From NCBI GenBank assembly GCA_964461265.1, contig CAYWTS010000001.1:124001-188000 (forward strand): DNA of 64,000 nucleotides. Direction: 5' to 3'. Below the pieces are notes generated by a model, which saw only the letters and a program-made list of their open reading frames with translations, made no database searches and had not been told where the DNA came from. The translations under genes and the position numbers were made by a program. The stretch comes from CAYWTS01 sp964461265 (GTDB taxonomy: Bacteria > Bacteroidota > Ignavibacteria > Tepidaquicellales > OLB5). The first letter of the stretch is position 1. Every line of letters begins with the position of its first letter. Below are positions 45,402 to 53,935 of this stretch, piece after piece.

Positions 45402-46910
45402 ATGATTAACCTTTGCATACACGGACATTTTTACCAGCCGCCAAGGGAAAATCCATGGACAGGCGAGATTGAGAAACAACCCTCTGCAGCACCTTATCAC
45501 GACTGGAACGAAAGGATTTATTTTGAATGTTATAAACCCAACTCAGAGGCTGAAATCATAAGTGAAGGTAATATTACTGCGGATAAAGTTAATAATTACG
45601 AATATATAAACTTTAACTTTGGACCTACCCTTCTAGACTGGATTAAAGAAAAACACCCGGACACCTATAATAAAATTATTGAAGCTGATAAAACTAGCAG
45701 AATAATACATAACGGTCACGGTAATGCAATTGCTCAATGTTACAACCACATGATAATGCCGCTTGCCAGTTATAATGATAAAGTAACCCAGGTTAAATGG
45801 GGATTAAAATATTTTGAATACCATTTCTGCAGGAAATCGGAAGGTATCTGGCTGCCTGAAACAGCGTGCAACGCGGATACAATTGAAGTATTAATTGATG
45901 AAGGCGTTAAATATATAATTCTGGATACCAATCAGGCAGAAGCATACAGAGAAGAAGGCAATAATGACTGGATTAATGTTTCAAACGGGACTGTTAATCC
46001 ATTCAGAACTTATAAATGTTACACCGAAAAATCTTCCGGCAAATACATAAATATATTTTTCTACGATGGTCCCCTCTCGCGTAATATTTCATTCGATGAT
46101 GTACTAAAATCATCTTCACACTTACTGGAAAGAATAAAGCAAGTTACAAATACAATTGATACGCAGAACCAGCTGTTAAGCATTGCAACCGATGGAGAAA
46201 CATTCGGTCATCATAAAAAATTTTCAGAAAGAACGCTTGCATATTTTATAAAATATCTCGCACCACAGAATAATATAAAAATTGTTAATTATGGGGAATT
46301 CCTAGAGCAGAACCCTGCTAAATACGAAGTTAAAATAAAACGCGGGAAGAACGACGAGGGAACGTCATGGAGTTGTCCGCATGGTGTAGAACGCTGGAAA
46401 GATGATTGTGGCTGCAGTTCGGATAGCATATTCCACCAAAGATGGAGAAAACCGCTTCGTAATGCTCTCGATTGGCTTCGTGATAAGTTAATTGTTTTAT
46501 TTGAGAATGAAGGTAATAAATATTTAAAGAATGTATGGCGGGCGAGAAATGATTATATAGAAATACTATGTGATCCTTCAGAATCCTCTAAGGTTAATTT
46601 TTTCAGTATTCATGGAGAAAAATTACTTAACTCAGCCGAGCAAAATTACTGTTTGAAACTGCTTGAAATGCAGAAATATGCAATGTTTATGTACACAAGC
46701 TGCGGCTGGTTTTTTTCAGAAATATCAGGTTTAGAATCTGTAAAAATACTCGAATATGCAGCACGTGCGATAGAACTTGCAGAGGAAGTTTCCGGAGCTA
46801 ATGTTGAATCGGAATTTATAAAATTGCTCTCACTTGCAGAAAGCAACATACCTGAATATATGAACGGTGAAGGTGTGTATCTGAATCTTGTTAAACCAAA
46901 CCGGATTTGA
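45402..46910 (+). CDS. Glycoside hydrolase family 57 protein
   Basis: A GH57 enzyme acting on alpha-glucans, 502 residues from ATG at 45402 (a TTG at 45393 lies just after the hairpin and is less likely). Motifs are INLCIHGHFYQPPRENPW at the N-terminus, the nucleophile Glu153 in WLPETACN, and the second catalytic acid Asp264 in ATDGETFGHH. The helical region with SGLESVKILEYAARAIELAEE resembles the DUF3536 tail. Relatives of this subtype as I remember them are near 800 residues, so this protein seems to stop early, right where malQ begins. It may be amylase- or branching-type. Confidence 0.88.
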   Translation: MINLCIHGHFYQPPRENPWTGEIEKQPSAAPYHDWNERIYFECYKPNSEAEIISEGNITADKVNNYEYINFNFGPTLLDWIKEKHPDTYNKIIEADKTSRIIHNGHGNAIAQCYNHMIMPLASYNDKVTQVKWGLKYFEYHFCRKSEGIWLPETACNADTIEVLIDEGVKYIILDTNQAEAYREEGNNDWINVSNGTVNPFRTYKCYTEKSSGKYINIFFYDGPLSRNISFDDVLKSSSHLLERIKQVTNTIDTQNQLLSIATDGETFGHHKKFSERTLAYFIKYLAPQNNIKIVNYGEFLEQNPAKYEVKIKRGKNDEGTSWSCPHGVERWKDDCGCSSDSIFHQRWRKPLRNALDWLRDKLIVLFENEGNKYLKNVWRARNDYIEILCDPSESSKVNFFSIHGEKLLNSAEQNYCLKLLEMQKYAMFMYTSCGWFFSEISGLESVKILEYAARAIELAEEVSGANVESEFIKLLSLAESNIPEYMNGEGVYLNLVKPNRI

Positions 46911-46912
46911 TT

Positions 46913-48739
46913 ATGTACGATTACAGTTACTTTCTTCATACAAAGTGTGCAGAGAAATGGAAAAATATTGGTTTAAAGCGCCGCTCGGGTATTGTTGCAC
47001 CGCTTTTTTCAATCTACTCTAAACATTCAGTTGGCATTGGTGAAATAACCGATTTAAAATTACTTATCGACTGGTGTAATAAAACCGGAATCAGTATAAT
47101 TCAATTACTTCCTATAAACGACACAGCACATTCTGCACCTTATTCGGCTCTCAGTACATTCGCAATCGACTCTATGTATATTTCACTAATCCGGTTAAGA
47201 GACGTAAATCTTAAGCAATTCAAAAACAAAATAAATACCCTTCGGAATAAATATAATTTAAAGGGCAAACGAGTTGATTATGCAATTAAAGATGAAAAAT
47301 TAAAACTGCTTAAAAAAATTTTTAACTTAACTGATTGGCGAAATAATAAATGCCTTAATGAATATATCCTGCAAAATTCATATTGGCTCAACGACTATTG
47401 TACATTCAGAATCATTTCTGATAAAATGGGAAGTAACTGGAATTTATGGGAAAAAGAGTATTCACCTCTTCTTTACATAGAAATTATACAAGAATATACT
47501 GAAGAATTTAATTTTCATTGCTGGGTGCAATGGCAGTTATTCGTACAGATGCAGGAAATAAAAAAATATGCCAATGAAAAGCGAGTACTTCTAATGGGTG
47601 ACCTCCCTTTTCTTGTTTCAAAGGAGAGTGCTGACGTATGGTCACATCCTGAATACTTTAAACTTCAACTTTCTGCCGGGGCACCCCCCGATATGTATCA
47701 TTCATCCGGACAAAAATGGGGAACGCCGCCATATGACTGGAACAGAATTGCTGCAGATAATTTTGTATACTTAAGGAGAAAATTAAAATATGCCGAGAAC
47801 TTTTATAATATGTACAGGATTGACCACTTTGTGGGTTTATTCCGTTTATGGTCAGTATACGATAGTCCAAATTCACCGGCAAATGCGATAAACGGTTATT
47901 TTGACCCAGGGGATGAATGTTTATGGGAAAAACATGGTAAAAAAATTCTAGACATAATGCTTGAATCAACCTCAATGCTTCCCTGCGCTGAAGACCTTGG
48001 TACCGTACCTGAATGCTCTTATAAAACACTTTTTGAATACGGTATAACGGGAATCGATTTCCAGCGTTACCAAAAGAGCAATTTCTGCTTTAAAAAAAAC
48101 ACCGAATACAGAATTAACTCGGTTTCGGTTCTTTCAACACACGATTCAACCCTGTTCTGTAACTGGTGGAATTACGAAGCCGGTGCAGTTGATGAAAAAA
48201 TGTTCGGTATTTTATGTAAAGAGAAAAATATTACAGGAAAAAGATTTAATGAAATTAAATCCCAGCTATTTAACCTGAAGAAATCATTAAACGGCAGACT
48301 GAGATGGAATAATAAAATAGATTCTGTTGACAAGCTTAAATTGATATTAGGGCTCCACGAATACGAAGCACAAGAATTCATTCATGTTTATCTTGATACC
48401 TTTAATGAAAAAAACAAGTTTGCAGAGTTTCTAAATGGAAGCAGTAACGCCCCTAAAAGATGCACTCCCGCTTTTTTCAAAGATGTACTTATGAAAATAA
48501 ATTCATCATCATCAATTTTTTCTATTCAGTTAATACAAGAATATCTTTGCCTCGATGAAATATTGTTAAAACATATGAATAAATGGAGTTACCGTATAAA
48601 TTTACCGGGTTCATCTGGTAAAAAGAATTGGTCTGTATTATTACCAGTTTCGCTAGATAGTTTATTAAAAAGTTATAGGGGTAAATTTATTACAGGAATG
48701 CTACGGGAGATTAATATATTTACCGACAGGTTCGTTTAA
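46913..48739 (+). CDS. malQ: 4-alpha-glucanotransferase (GH77, MalQ-type)
   Basis: MalQ transfers alpha-1,4-glucan segments between chains and works with branching and hydrolytic enzymes in glycogen/maltodextrin turnover. The 608-residue protein has the substrate-pocket block LLPINDTAHSAPYSALSTFA, nucleophile Asp304 (MYRIDHFVGLFR), acid/base Glu360 (CAEDLGTVPE) and Asp411 (STHDSTLF). The ATG at 46913 is two bases after the GH57 stop; a TTG at 46907 would overlap it. It converges with ppk2, sharing four bases at the stops. Confidence 0.93.
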   Translation: MYDYSYFLHTKCAEKWKNIGLKRRSGIVAPLFSIYSKHSVGIGEITDLKLLIDWCNKTGISIIQLLPINDTAHSAPYSALSTFAIDSMYISLIRLRDVNLKQFKNKINTLRNKYNLKGKRVDYAIKDEKLKLLKKIFNLTDWRNNKCLNEYILQNSYWLNDYCTFRIISDKMGSNWNLWEKEYSPLLYIEIIQEYTEEFNFHCWVQWQLFVQMQEIKKYANEKRVLLMGDLPFLVSKESADVWSHPEYFKLQLSAGAPPDMYHSSGQKWGTPPYDWNRIAADNFVYLRRKLKYAENFYNMYRIDHFVGLFRLWSVYDSPNSPANAINGYFDPGDECLWEKHGKKILDIMLESTSMLPCAEDLGTVPECSYKTLFEYGITGIDFQRYQKSNFCFKKNTEYRINSVSVLSTHDSTLFCNWWNYEAGAVDEKMFGILCKEKNITGKRFNEIKSQLFNLKKSLNGRLRWNNKIDSVDKLKLILGLHEYEAQEFIHVYLDTFNEKNKFAEFLNGSSNAPKRCTPAFFKDVLMKINSSSSIFSIQLIQEYLCLDEILLKHMNKWSYRINLPGSSGKKNWSVLLPVSLDSLLKSYRGKFITGMLREINIFTDRFV

Positions 48740-49650
48740 TCCTCAGCAAGTAATTGTGCTCTGGCTTCCTTGAGCTTTTCTTCATAATCTTTGCTTAGCT
48801 TAGGGTATTTTAGGTTAAGGGAATCAAGGGTACCCGCTATTATATCGCCAACAACCATTCGCATAAACCATTTTTTATCTGCAGGGATAATAAACCATGG
48901 AGCATATTCGGTTGATGTATTGTTAATTGCATCTTCATAAGCCTTCTGAAAATCATTCCAGAATTTCCGCTGATAAATATCTTCCATAGAAAATTTCCAG
49001 TTCTTATCTGCATCATCTATCCGTTTCAGAAACCTTCTTTTCTGTTCTTCTTTAGATACATGAAAGAAAAATTTTAAAATAATTGTACCGCTATCATTAA
49101 TTGTTTTTTCGAACTGGTTGATACTCTCATATCTTTTGTTCCAGAATTGAGTGGTAATGTCAGTAATTTCTTTTATACCGGGAATGTTCTGTTTTAAAAT
49201 AAATTCAGGATGTACTTTAACGGCAGTTACTTCCTCATAATACGAGCGATTAAAAATTACTATCATTCCTTTTTCAGGTAAAGCTGCATAATGACGCCAC
49301 AGGAAATCGTGTGCAAGCTCACGTGACGAAGGTTCAATAAAACTATATACTCTACACCCCTGGGGGTTTAAACCTGTCATAACATGTTTTATTGTTCCAT
49401 CTTTACCGGCGGCATCCATCGCCTGAAATATTATGAGCAGCGAATAAGTTTTATCGGCATAAAACCTTTCCTGCAAATCCGATAATCTAGCTACATCGCT
49501 TTCCAGCAGCCGTTGAGCTTCCTCTTTAGAATGATAGCCCGCAGTATAACTTGTGTCGTAATCTTTAAGCTTTATTTTCATGCCTGGTTTAACCAGGAAT
49601 TTTTTATTCAATCTGAAAAGGTTATCTGTATTTTGAGAGTAATCTGTCAT
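48736..49650 (-). CDS. ppk2: Polyphosphate kinase 2 family phosphotransferase
   Basis: PPK2 enzymes move phosphate between polyphosphate and nucleotides. The 304-residue single-domain protein has Walker A MDAAGKDGT at residues 78-86, FNRSYYEEV (Walker B region) near 133-141, and a lid region rich in Arg/Lys (KEEQKRRFLKRIDD). Length and motifs match class I/III polyphosphate:nucleotide phosphotransferases; AMP or ADP preference cannot be read from sequence. It lies next to the alpha-glucan genes and 8 kb from ppx. Confidence 0.92.
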   Translation of the reverse strand: MTDYSQNTDNLFRLNKKFLVKPGMKIKLKDYDTSYTAGYHSKEEAQRLLESDVARLSDLQERFYADKTYSLLIIFQAMDAAGKDGTIKHVMTGLNPQGCRVYSFIEPSSRELAHDFLWRHYAALPEKGMIVIFNRSYYEEVTAVKVHPEFILKQNIPGIKEITDITTQFWNKRYESINQFEKTINDSGTIILKFFFHVSKEEQKRRFLKRIDDADKNWKFSMEDIYQRKFWNDFQKAYEDAINNTSTEYAPWFIIPADKKWFMRMVVGDIIAGTLDSLNLKYPKLSKDYEEKLKEARAQLLAED

Positions 49651-49714
49651 AAGTTATATAAAGTAAATATTTTATCTGTCAGCTTTACTTACAGGGTACA
49701 TTTTCTTCAATTTA

Positions 49715-50101
49715 TTATAAGAATAGGTGATCAGTTTTTTCAATACTTTTATATATACCCTCTAATTTTTTTATATATAAACACACGGCACCTCTTTAAT
49801 GTTAACCTAGTTTTTTCAGTAATTCTTCCTGTTCATTTAAGCCAGCCATTAAATACAGAGTAATAGTGTCTTTACGCTGAGAGAATCCTGTTATGAACCA
49901 ATCACCATTCTGACCGCTTGGATACCTGTAATGATATTTACCAAAACCCAATACACCAGAGTCCCACAGTACAGGTTCTGTTTTTGTTATCTATTTCATA
50001 ATATTAAGTATAATATAGCGGTCATTACGTTTCTTCTCATCGTTTATATTGTCATGAAATTTTGTAACACTTTGTTTTGTTTCTTTTGTCTTTAATTCTG
50101 A
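49715..50101 (-). pseudogene. DUF1801 family pseudogene
   Basis: The minus-strand frame ending at 49715 reads ELKTKETKQSVTKFHDNI, then a TAG at 49993-49991 where the family has a residue (IMK-stop-ITKTEPVLW). It then runs intact through VLGFGKYHYRYPSGQNGDWF and TLYLMAGLNEQEELLKKLG. Two TAA stops follow at 49804-49802 and 49798-49796 where Lys codons are expected in the GKHKTGK block, and CLYIKKLEG continues before the final TAA at 49717-49715. No start codon is visible. Three in-frame stops with no frameshift mean young decay. The family function is unknown. Confidence 0.85.
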
Positions 50102-50131
50102 CTTTGTTTTTTGGCTGTTTATATAAAACTA

Positions 50132-51010
50132 TTATTTGTCTTTATAATAATAAAATCCCATACCAGTTTTCTTACCAAGTAAACCTGCTTCTACCATCTT
50201 TCTCTGAATTGGATGAGGTTTGTATTTGGTATCATAAAAAAAAGCTTCATAAACCGATTTAGTGACTGAATAATTAACATCTAATCCAATCAAATCCATT
50301 AGTTCAAAAGGTCCCATAGCAAACCCACCCTCTTTTTTTATTGTATTATCTATTGTTTGGTAAGTAATATTCCCTTCACCAAGTATTTTTAAAGACTCTC
50401 CGTAAAAAGAACGTGCAATCCTGTTAACAATAAAAGCGGGTGTATCATTGCACGTAACAGGCGTTTTTCCTAGTTTTTTACAAAAATCAATTAAATAATT
50501 TACAGTTTCCACGGAAGTAAATTCACACTTTACTACTTCAACAAGTTTCATTAATGCCGGTGGATTAAAGAAGTGCAATCCTGCAAATCGGCTCTTATTT
50601 TTAATAACAGATGAAATAGCCGAAACCGAGAGTGATGAAGTATTTGTAGAGAAAATAGAATCTTCTTTACATAAATCGTTTAACTGCTTAAATACAGAGC
50701 ATTTAATATCAAAATTCTCAACTGCTGCTTCGATAATTAAATTGCATTTGCTTAGGTTAGTTATATCGCTTGTAAAACTAAGGATATTAATTAGCTGTTG
50801 GTATTTATTTTTTTCAATTTTCCCTTTTTTAACTAACTTTTCATATGAAAACCTAACATTTTGTTCCGCTTTAAGAATAATCTCTTTGCTTATATCGTAT
50901 AAAACCGCCTTAAATCCTCTTAAAGCACAAACAGAGGCAATCCCGCTTCCCATTGTACCGGCACCGATTATTCCAATTGTACTAATATTATTATTATTAA
51001 TCCTTTTCAC
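50132..51010 (-). CDS. 3-hydroxyacyl-CoA (3-hydroxybutyryl-CoA) dehydrogenase
   Basis: This NAD-dependent enzyme oxidises or reduces the 3-hydroxy/3-keto group of acyl-CoAs in fatty-acid or butyryl-CoA metabolism. The 292-residue stand-alone protein has the Rossmann motif GIIGAGTMGSGIA at 13-25, the catalytic His in GLHFFNPPALMKLVEVV near residue 144, and the C-terminal domain with GPFELMDLIGLDV and GRKTGxGFY-like LLGKKTGMGFYYYK. It resembles Hbd/PaaH types. The Gfo/Idh gene stop lies three bases before its start, so the two are likely co-transcribed. Confidence 0.93.
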   Translation of the reverse strand: MKRINNNNISTIGIIGAGTMGSGIASVCALRGFKAVLYDISKEIILKAEQNVRFSYEKLVKKGKIEKNKYQQLINILSFTSDITNLSKCNLIIEAAVENFDIKCSVFKQLNDLCKEDSIFSTNTSSLSVSAISSVIKNKSRFAGLHFFNPPALMKLVEVVKCEFTSVETVNYLIDFCKKLGKTPVTCNDTPAFIVNRIARSFYGESLKILGEGNITYQTIDNTIKKEGGFAMGPFELMDLIGLDVNYSVTKSVYEAFFYDTKYKPHPIQRKMVEAGLLGKKTGMGFYYYKDK

Positions 51011-51013
51011 TTA

Positions 51014-52018
51014 TTACTTAAAAATCACTTCTTTCCCTGTTTTAGCAGATTTATACACTGCATCGGTAATTTTCAGACGTTCTAATGCTTCGTTACCGCT
51101 TGAAAGAAGATCTTTATTGTTCTGAATAGAATTAATAAAATGCCTGAGTTCATACTCATAGGAACGTTTATATATGTTTGAAGGATTTTCCATTTTTAAA
51201 GGTGTAACATTTACGAGCGAACCATGCATCATTTTGTATATCCTTAAAGGATTTATACTGGCACTACCTTCTTTTCCAAAAACATTGCAATAAAATACAT
51301 CATACTCTCTTAACAGAGACCAGCTGCATTCAAGGTTAATACAGGAACCGTTGACAAATTTAATAAATACATAAGAACAATCTTCAACTGTTTTAAACTG
51401 TATATTCTGATTTACAGCACTTACACTTTTTATTTTAGGATATTTCATCAATTGTAAGGCAATCTCAAGTATCACAACTCCAAGATCCATAAAAACACCA
51501 CCGCCGGCAAGCTTTAAATCAAGCGCCCAATCTTCAAGTGTGCTGCGTTTTTTTATAAAGCCTGTTTTAATATAATAAATATCACCAAGCGAACCTGCAG
51601 ATGCAAAGCTCTGCAGCATCATAAGGTCAGGTCGGAAAAGGCTGTTCATTCCTACCATTAACTTGCGTTTATATTTCTTTGCAGCTTCATATATTTCCGC
51701 ACCTTCCTTATAATTTCTCGCAAGTGGTTTTTCTACAAGAATATTCATATCCTTTTCCAATGCTTTTAATGCATGATCCCTGTGCAGGTAAGTCGGTGAT
51801 GCAATTATCAAAGCATCCGCTGGACTTTCTTCCAGCATCTTATCTATATCATAATAATAACTTTTAACATTGAACTTTTTGGCAACATTTTTAGCTTTCG
51901 ATTTATCAATATCACAAACCGCAGTTACTTCAACGTCATCCATGCGAGTTAACAGCGGTAAATGTGTGATTTGTCCAATCCCGCCTAAGCCTATAATATT
52001 TATTTTAATTTTATCCAT
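51014..52018 (-). CDS. Gfo/Idh/MocA family oxidoreductase
   Basis: A 334-residue NAD(P)-dependent oxidoreductase. The N-terminal Rossmann domain starts IIGLGGIGQITHLPLL and has the family's EKPLARN block near residue 97; the C-terminal domain has LKLAGGGVFMDLGVVILEIAL with the usual DxG. Substrates in this family are mostly sugars or cyclitols, and this one cannot be assigned. It lies between the SRP RNA (29 bases upstream) and the hydroxyacyl-CoA dehydrogenase gene (three bases downstream). Confidence 0.9.
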   Translation of the reverse strand: MDKIKINIIGLGGIGQITHLPLLTRMDDVEVTAVCDIDKSKAKNVAKKFNVKSYYYDIDKMLEESPADALIIASPTYLHRDHALKALEKDMNILVEKPLARNYKEGAEIYEAAKKYKRKLMVGMNSLFRPDLMMLQSFASAGSLGDIYYIKTGFIKKRSTLEDWALDLKLAGGGVFMDLGVVILEIALQLMKYPKIKSVSAVNQNIQFKTVEDCSYVFIKFVNGSCINLECSWSLLREYDVFYCNVFGKEGSASINPLRIYKMMHGSLVNVTPLKMENPSNIYKRSYEYELRHFINSIQNNKDLLSSGNEALERLKITDAVYKSAKTGKEVIFK

Positions 52019-52047
52019 ATAATTTCGTTATTTTTATTTATAAAAAT

Positions 52048-52141
52048 GTCAAGACACCCGGATCACACAGTTAACCTGCTTACCGCTGCTTTCTTTCGAA
52101 CCTGACGGGGTTGGGCAAGTAAATGTTGCCCGGGGCTTGAC
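52048..52141 (-). ncRNA. ffs: Small SRP RNA (4.5S)
   Basis: On the minus strand the 94-base segment has self-complementary ends (GTCAAG with CTTGAC), a long imperfect hairpin, and the conserved apical SRP segment CCCGTCAGGTTCGAAAGAAA followed by GCAGCGG. This matches the bacterial SRP core (GUCAGG, tetraloop, asymmetric GAAGCAGC-type bulge). It pairs with Ffh to target nascent membrane proteins. It is squeezed between the LptF/G-type gene (five bases) and the Gfo/Idh gene (29 bases), so it may be processed from a longer transcript. The extent is set by the terminal pairing. Confidence 0.9.
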
Positions 52142-52146
52142 AAAAC

Positions 52147-53496
52147 CTATTTCTTAAAAATCAATAATAATTTATTGTAACTAAAATTTAACGATTGTTT
52201 AAGAGTTAGATACACTCCCGTAATGCCAATAATAATGTTAGCGAACCACATGCTTATAAACGGACTTACAAATTCTCTGTCTGCAAGCTTTTCGCCTCCA
52301 ATTAAACAAGCCCAGTAAAGAAGAAAGAATCCAAGACTCATTCCTGCTGCAATACCGAAGCTTCCTTTACGTGTCATTACGCCCAGTGGTGCTCCAATCA
52401 GAACAAATACAATGCATGCGAATGGTATTGAATACTTTTTATAAATCTCAACAAGATACATATCTATTTGTTTCTGATCTGCAAGTTCTCGGCTTTTCAT
52501 CCCTCTAATTTGCGAACTTATAACTCTCAGTCTGTTGTATGCAGATTCGGCATTTTGCTGGTTTGTTTTCCTTAGTACATTATCAGAACGCAGCTTTATA
52601 GTATCGTACTCCAACCTTGTAAAATCAATTGCTGTTTTGAGTATACTTTCCCTGAGCCTGTCTTTATCGAACTCCAGTAAACTCTTTATGTTTGTAACGA
52701 TATTCCTCATTGAGTCCGCACTAAGCTCTCTATCGCCCCGTGACATTGAGCTTCTATCGGATTCTGAAAAACCAAACCCAACTGCATCTATCGTAACAAT
52801 ATGTTTTTCAAAAATCACTTTACGGTAATCGGAAAAGGTTTCTTTCTTATTCATTCTATGAATTTCACCATTATACAATTCCATTATGACCTTGCTAAAA
52901 TCACTCGTAAAATTTATCGAACCTCTTTCGGCAGTAAGTAGGCTTGAAAATATAGGATTAGAATTATCGATTATTAAAATGCCTTCAAGCTCGTTCGAGC
53001 CCGGAAACGTTTTTCTCACCATAATGTTATAACCGCTTATATCATCAGAAAATCTACCTGGTTCGAGCACAAAAGTAGGTTTAGTTCTCTGAATATCGGT
53101 CATCAATACCTTTGTCCTGTGATTAGCTTCGGGAAGTACTTTGTTATTGAATAAGATTAGCCCGTAACATACAATGCCCGATACTATTAAAACTGGCATC
53201 ATCATCCTGTGAAGACTGATACCGTTGGCTTTCATAATCGTTATCTCGTTTGTGGATGTCAAAGAACCAAAAGCCATTAAAACTGCAACCAGGGTTGCCA
53301 TAGGCACAGCAAGTGTAACCATCCAAGCCATATTAAGTGATATCAGTTGCGCAATAACCCACCAGCTCAATCCCTTGCCAACAAGATTATCAATAAAACG
53401 CATAATAAACTGGAACGTAAATACAAAAATAACAATAACGAACGACAGAATAAATGGCGCAATATGTGCTCTTAATATGTAAGAATAAATTTTCAA
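52147..53496 (-). CDS. LptF/LptG family permease (YjgP/YjgQ)
   Basis: A 449-residue inner-membrane protein with three N-terminal helices, a periplasmic jelly-roll-type domain interrupted by a charged coiled segment (about 230-320), and three C-terminal helices. The opening MKIYSYILRAHIAPFILSF and the late IPFACIVFVLIGAPLGVMTRKG are characteristic. With LptB and LptC, this family extracts lipopolysaccharide from the inner membrane. No second permease is adjacent; Bacteroidota often have the two genes apart. Sequence does not decide between F and G. Confidence 0.9.
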   Translation of the reverse strand: MKIYSYILRAHIAPFILSFVIVIFVFTFQFIMRFIDNLVGKGLSWWVIAQLISLNMAWMVTLAVPMATLVAVLMAFGSLTSTNEITIMKANGISLHRMMMPVLIVSGIVCYGLILFNNKVLPEANHRTKVLMTDIQRTKPTFVLEPGRFSDDISGYNIMVRKTFPGSNELEGILIIDNSNPIFSSLLTAERGSINFTSDFSKVIMELYNGEIHRMNKKETFSDYRKVIFEKHIVTIDAVGFGFSESDRSSMSRGDRELSADSMRNIVTNIKSLLEFDKDRLRESILKTAIDFTRLEYDTIKLRSDNVLRKTNQQNAESAYNRLRVISSQIRGMKSRELADQKQIDMYLVEIYKKYSIPFACIVFVLIGAPLGVMTRKGSFGIAAGMSLGFFLLYWACLIGGEKLADREFVSPFISMWFANIIIGITGVYLTLKQSLNFSYNKLLLIFKK

Positions 53497-53935
53497 GATT
53501 TAAGAAACAAAACAATATCTTTACATATGCCTTACAATATTATCATTTTGTTTATTAATAAAAAGTGTATTTAGAAACTCTGAATTACTATTTTATGAAA
53601 CCTAATGCTACTTATAAATTATACAGCACAAGGGAATTAAAGACAAAAAATTGTTTTAATTAACTATACTCTGTTAATTTAATATAAAATAATCCAAATT
53701 TTAAAAAAACAATCCAGAGCAGTTGGGAAACTCAGTAAGGGGTTACATATTTGTATTATAAACTTATATTAAATATTTAGCTTCATCGGAGCGTCTCAAC
53801 TTTATAGCATAATCACAACTTACGGTACAGATTCCCGCCCACGAGTCATTTGACATGTTGAGTTGTGGACTTCCGATTGTCTTTGTCGAATCCGTCAACT
53901 GAGGAAGCACACAGAGGGGAATAGTTTGTGTAACA
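53497..53935. other. Intergenic region with a GC-richer fragment of unknown origin
   Basis: Bases 53497-53780 are plain AT-rich spacer. Bases 53790-53930 are visibly richer in G and C. On the minus strand one frame stays open for about 57 codons (CVLPQLTDSTKTIGSPQLN, then VSCDYAIKLRRSDEA) to a TAA near 53768, without a plausible start. I recognise no family; it may be the tail of a lost gene or a repeat. Confidence 0.4.
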
